Positions 59,700-64,000 of a stretch of 64,000 bases of DNA are shown piece after piece. The first letter of the stretch is position 1, and every line of letters begins with the position of its first letter. A program made the position numbers and the translations under genes. Where the stretch lies: the NCBI GenBank assembly GCA_003991915.1, contig RQTK01000109.1, forward strand, positions 686,407 to 750,406. The letters are read 5' to 3'. The notes below the pieces were generated by a model. That model saw only the letters and a list, made by a program, of their open reading frames with translations. It made no database searches and was not told where the DNA came from. The DNA comes from Elysia chlorotica. Its lineage: Eukaryota > Mollusca > Gastropoda > Plakobranchidae.

Positions 59700-62600
59700 A
59701 TGTTGCGCTGCCGTGTGAAGCGCGATCGAACACACCTCATAACACTCGCACTCACGTGGTTAGGATGTGTCCAGCCTTTGGCCGGCGCCATTATGGCCGA
59801 CTGGTGGTCAGTGCGGATTGCCCCAAGCAGTGATGGACTGGACGATATCGAGACGGTCTTCTACGGGACCTTCCAGCGGACCGAGTGCTACAGGTCTGGT
59901 GTTGATAGTGCTGATGGTGCTGGTGGTGCCGACGATGGATATATCACCTACGGGGATTCGGGCGGCGAAGATTGCCAAGCGACCTGGGGATTCCGGCCGA
60001 CGGCTGGAAAGGGTAAGCATGAAGCAACCATTGTGAGTTTTTATAATGAAGATAAGGCAGTACATTAACCATAGAGGCTTTAACAGACGGAGCTAGGTCT
60101 GGGAGCCAAAACGATGCAAGTAACTGAGAAAGAAAAAGTGAAAAAATATTAGAAGGGACTGTCACAAAATGTGTTCACTTTGACAAGACGATTGGGAGCC
60201 GAGTAGAAGGTGCGGGTTTGAATACCGTCCATGTCATTGTCATTAGCCTGACATTTCCCTTGTTTATTTGTCTTTTAATTATGTTGGTCTCAAGTAGGTT
60301 TATGACATTCCATTACAGTCCATTGCGAATCAAGTATAAGAACAATGGAATCCACTTATGATAAAACTATTGGGGGCAACCTAAAAGTTTCGTGTCTCAA
60401 GAACATAAAAAACAATGTTTGTTTAGCAATTTTTAAAAATGAGATAAACGCTGAATAAACCTAGACTTAAAAAAAAAACTTTTGCTGGATGAAAATGTAG
60501 CCTGCATTCTCTGATAGTGATACCACAATATAATTATGACTAAGTCATACTGAGGTAGCTTTGTAATTCAAAAGTCCAGAATAACAGACACAGATCTACC
60601 ACCATGTTCATTGGGGCACATCATTTCTAACTCATCAATAATTCTTTGGATATAGTCTTCTGAGGTGAGAGGTTCTAACTTCTAATATTAGATGGCTCTA
60701 GATGTTTTCCATCATCGGATAGGATTCTTCGGAAAACCGAGGGAACGTAAAACTAAGCAAAGCTACTCTATATCTACCTTTACGATCAATTCAAAACATT
60801 TGTAGATCTATAATTAATATACTGTTAGGACTCAGGAATTAGTAGTGTCTATGTCGAGGAAGCACTGCATGGTTTTCTCCTGGTTGAATTTCACCACCAG
60901 CTCTTATCAAATCGACTTTTGAATTACCGGTAGATCTAAATTGGAGTAGGCCTAGTTTGGCTTGGAAGATATGAATGTATGAAATGCGGCATATAGAATC
61001 TAGGCGTCAAGGTTGTTTTAGAAACAATTTCGTGACTTTGAGTGGCAACCTTACTAAGTTACTGAATCTGGCGGGGCGTTGAACCTATTATGTGTCCCCT
61101 CCTCATTAAAACCCAAGTTCTTCGTAACGAAAAAGTAGGCTCAAAAGTAAAACGAATTGTGCCATAATTATCTATAGTTTACGGACTGGAACATAAATAA
61201 ACGCATATTATGTGTAGATCTATCGATTTGTTAAACGAATCTACTTACATTTCAAGATCTAGATCTAGATCTTCCTCTGTGTTTGTAAGCCCGCTAAACG
61301 GGTGACATCACACCAACACACTATTTCGGTGCAATGCAAATTGGTCCAAACGGGGATTTCATGAAAATACTTTTTAACTAGAATGACCACAAATTATATC
61401 CTGTGAGAAGGTCGATGTTGGTACACTAATGTTTTGTCTAGAAGCTAACTATTGTTGCTAAAGGTTCTTTACAGGCTCATGTAGAGCTAGATCTAGTTAT
61501 TGTAAAATACATTCCGCAACATTACTTTATGTCGCTTCTGTATAAAAAGTATACTTATTAAATTAAGTCACGTTGTCTCCATTGCCTACGAAGAAGATCC
61601 GTTTATTTCCATTTTGGCCTTTCCCACCTTCTTATGTGCGCTGCGCCTATATCTCGAATATTCTGCGAAAGCGAGAATATTCTTTGTAATTCTTTCTTTA
61701 ACCTCTCATTGGTTTCTCAATGGAATCCCCAATACTGCGACGGGTCTCAATATTTACGTTTGAGAATTTTACGTGCTGCCATACAGTGACAGTAAAGACT
61801 TCTGTCTCGATAGGTCACATTATAAGCCAACAAGTTGGGGACCAAATCGGACAAATACATTTTTCCTATTGTGGGGTCGACCCGGGTATACCACCATATA
61901 CATACCTCCATGGAAGGCGAGACACGCAAGGAAATAAATATCGATTTAGGGCCGCAAGTACAACGTCACAGTAATTTATAACTTGTCGTAAGTGTCCTTA
62001 TTCGCGTACCTTAGGACGAGTCGTAAGCTTACCACAAAGTTGTACAAACGAACCCAAGATCTCTCTCAGATGCGGCGTTCCACGACTGGTGCGAGTTTAC
62101 ATTCATTATGCTCATCAGAAATGGTCATCGAGGGAACCAATTTAAGAGCCAGCGCACTTGAGGCGTCACCAGGCTATACAACACTGTTATTAACTTCAAT
62201 ATAATGCATTTGGAATTAAACTTGATATCTAAATACTCTTTAAAATTCCAATTTATGTATCAAATTGCCCATTTAAAAAAAGTAATCATCGCTCACAGTG
62301 ATAGACAACCCCACCTCCACCCAAAAAAGGCCCATATATATATATAAAGATCTAGATCTGGATCTCCGTCTCAATCAGCAATCCTGTATACCTTTCTGAC
62401 GCGGAAAAAAAAACCTGAACCTGAACAAAAGAATATCTCCTCTCTTTCTCATTCACCTCTTTATCTCTGAACAGAAGCATTCTCAATCAGCCAGCTGTTC
62501 GCTATGTTTTCTGGCGCGCTGTGTGCGATGGCGTTGCTGACCTTGACCTTGCATACGTTTCTGGAGGGCACACTGACCCTGCTCACCGTCTCAGCCTTTT

Positions 62601-63813
62601 CACTTGGTGCTGCAGGTAAGACCGTACACAAAACAAATTGAGTTAGATTAGTCTTTCCCCATGGTATAGAGGTATAAACCAAGGTCTCTCTGGGTTGGCA
62701 CTGCGAGGCGGTGCCGCTGCATCTACAAGTCTAGGGTTCTAATCCCATACAGCGCAAACATCGTTTGGTCATTTGCACTAAAAGCCCTCTTCTAGCCAAT
62801 GTGGACGAATACTTAAAAAATTCCAGATCTAAGCAGATGTATCAAGATGAAGAAAATTGTTATGGTCTAACATGGCGTATAAATACAGTGCACTCAACTT
62901 ATATTAAACTTTGATGAGTTGATTTTAACTTATACTGGCCCTCATCTTTGAGCAACAAGCCTTCTTTCTCTTGGTACTTCTCCAATGGATATGTTAATCG
63001 TCGGATTTATTGATCGATCCTAATATTAGTCTCTTAGTGGTAGAGACTGATAAAGCGCGGTGTCTATAACTATTTCCTCTTAGTGCTTAGTGCCCATACA
63101 TAATAAATGTAAGGTAGCTAAGTTGACAGTGTTCTTAATCATAAAGAAAAGACCCCAAGTGTGTAACAATTAAAAAAAATTAAAGTGCATGGATACCAGG
63201 ACTTCACACTGAAATCAACACAAACAGTACACTGTAGATCGAAGAACCTTGGATAAATTTATTGATAAAAAAGACCCGCCTCATTTAGTGAACAAGTTAA
63301 TGTTTTTAGACGTATTGTTGTGTAACATTAAAATTGCTGTCCTATGTAGCGTTCACCTTGAAATGTCATCAAAATGACTTTAACGTACATTTTACTTTTC
63401 TGTGAGCTATTTGTGATTTTTTCTTTTCCCTCTCCAACTTTTTAATATATTTTCCAACAGGAATGTTTGGGCTTCTTGCCGTGATTGTGTTTCTGGGATT
63501 TTACGGCGAGGTGAAGACAGACTTGCACAGGATCGGGCCGGCTTTCTACCTGCTCCTGTTTGGATCATCCCTGTGCCTCCCTGCCGGGGGAATGTCCGCC
63601 TGGGCAGCCATCAGAGGCGGCTACTACCTGTGGGGCATTGGGAAAAACACCGACCAAGAAGATCAGTATCAAACACTTGTAGCCAAAAGCGAAAGTAGAG
63701 AGGAACAGGAAGTTAAGATTACCAGCCGTAATGCAGATGGCGCTAATGCTACACAGGCTGAGGCCGACGATGTCATGATTGGTTCCAAGGAGGATTTGAT
63801 CAACTTTGATTAA
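59700..63813 (+). CDS. Four-pass membrane protein, claudin/PMP22-like, 3 exons, 268 aa
   Basis: Exons 59700-60012, 62475-62615 and 63461-63813 join in phase (donors GGTAAGC and GGTAAGA, acceptors AACAG) to 807 nt. The ATG at 59700 begins a basic stretch MLRCRVKRDR ahead of TM1 (about 12-32). A first loop of about 75 residues contains WW at 35-36, GTFQRTEC around 56-63 and a second Cys near 92, loosely like the W...GLW..C...C pattern of claudins. TM2 is about 111-133, TM3 about 138-166 and TM4 about 176-204 (RIGPAFYLLLFGSSLCLPAG). The charged cytoplasmic tail of about 60 residues ends SKEDLINFD, with no PDZ ligand. Topology and size suggest the PMP22/claudin/EMP superfamily. I cannot assign an orthologue. 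It is transcribed away from the minus-strand tetraspan gene. Confidence 0.82.
61740..61905 (-). mobile_element. Degenerate SINE body in the plus-strand tetraspan intron 1
   Basis: Contains GAGAATTTTACGTGCTGCCA, GACTTCTGTCTCGATAGGTC and ACATTATAAGCC, matching the reverse of the SINE body. Head and tail are not recognisable. Confidence 0.55.
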
Positions 63814-64000
63814 CTTGACTTTTATCCTTTGACTTGTAAGGATTCGCACTGTGCACTTTTCCGCTGCTAGGCTTGATGTGGGGACTCTACCATTACATTT
63901 TTTTTTATTCTGTATATTTGAAATGTTGAAACGATATCTTTTTATAATCCTTTTTGAAACAAAAGATGAAAAGTAACTTTGTTATTTTTATATTTATATA
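63814..64000 (+). other. 3'UTR of the plus-strand tetraspan gene, running off the window
   Basis: AT-rich sequence after the TAA at 63811-63813, with no AATAAA before the window end. The polyadenylation site probably lies beyond 64,000. Confidence 0.5.

Overview
The window is animal nuclear DNA: AT-rich, intron-rich, with GT-AG splice sites, microsatellites, tRNA-derived SINEs and decayed LINEs. The gene content and repeat style suggest a lophotrochozoan, most likely a gastropod mollusc. That is an inference; nothing here fixes the species. No bacterial features (operons, Shine-Dalgarno sites) are present, and most open frames above 60 codons are chance frames or microsatellite translations. 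Real genes had to be assembled from short exons. || Four protein genes could be reconstructed. (1) A nucleosome assembly protein 1-like gene (NAP1L1/NAP1L4 type) lies on the minus strand at about 5.0-22.8 kb, with 15 coding exons joining in frame to 402 residues and ending in the family CKQQ tail. (2) Ribosomal protein S13 lies on the plus strand at 36.3-42.5 kb, with 6 exons and the canonical 151 residues. Its introns carry three copies of a C/D-box snoRNA that resembles SNORD76. (3) A four-pass claudin/PMP22-like membrane protein lies on the minus strand at 47.1-57.1 kb; six exons give 236 residues, its first exon is uncertain, and its C-terminus is a class I PDZ-ligand. (4) A second, unrelated-looking four-pass protein lies on the plus strand at 59.7-63.8 kb, with 3 exons and 268 residues. 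Genes 1 and 2 are divergent, and so are genes 3 and 4. || Region by region: 1-5.0 kb is repeat-rich sequence downstream of NAP1L. From 5.0 to 22.8 kb is NAP1L, whose introns hold a foldback element, a SINE, a 1.7-kb TIR element with a 4-bp target duplication, and a 106-bp exact tandem duplication copying half an exon. From 22.8 to 36.2 kb is intergenic, with a three-copy 0.6-0.8 kb repeat, a 43-bp minisatellite interrupted by a SINE, large GA/GACA arrays, an RTE-like LINE relic and a long CAA array. From 36.3 to 42.5 kb is RPS13, with a tandem duplication starting exactly at exon 3. From 42.5 to 47.1 kb is intergenic with an intact SINE flanked by target duplications. From 47.1 to 64 kb are the two tetraspan genes, with another LINE relic, a 21-bp minisatellite invaded by two SINEs, long trinucleotide and tetranucleotide arrays and a 162-N assembly gap. 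|| The genes do not form a pathway: NAP1L (histone chaperone) and RPS13/snoRNA (ribosome) are housekeeping, and the tetraspan pair may belong to epithelial junction or membrane organisation. The most interesting signals are the repeated snoRNA in RPS13, the two exon-edge tandem duplications and the TIR element. I found no clear new multi-gene system.
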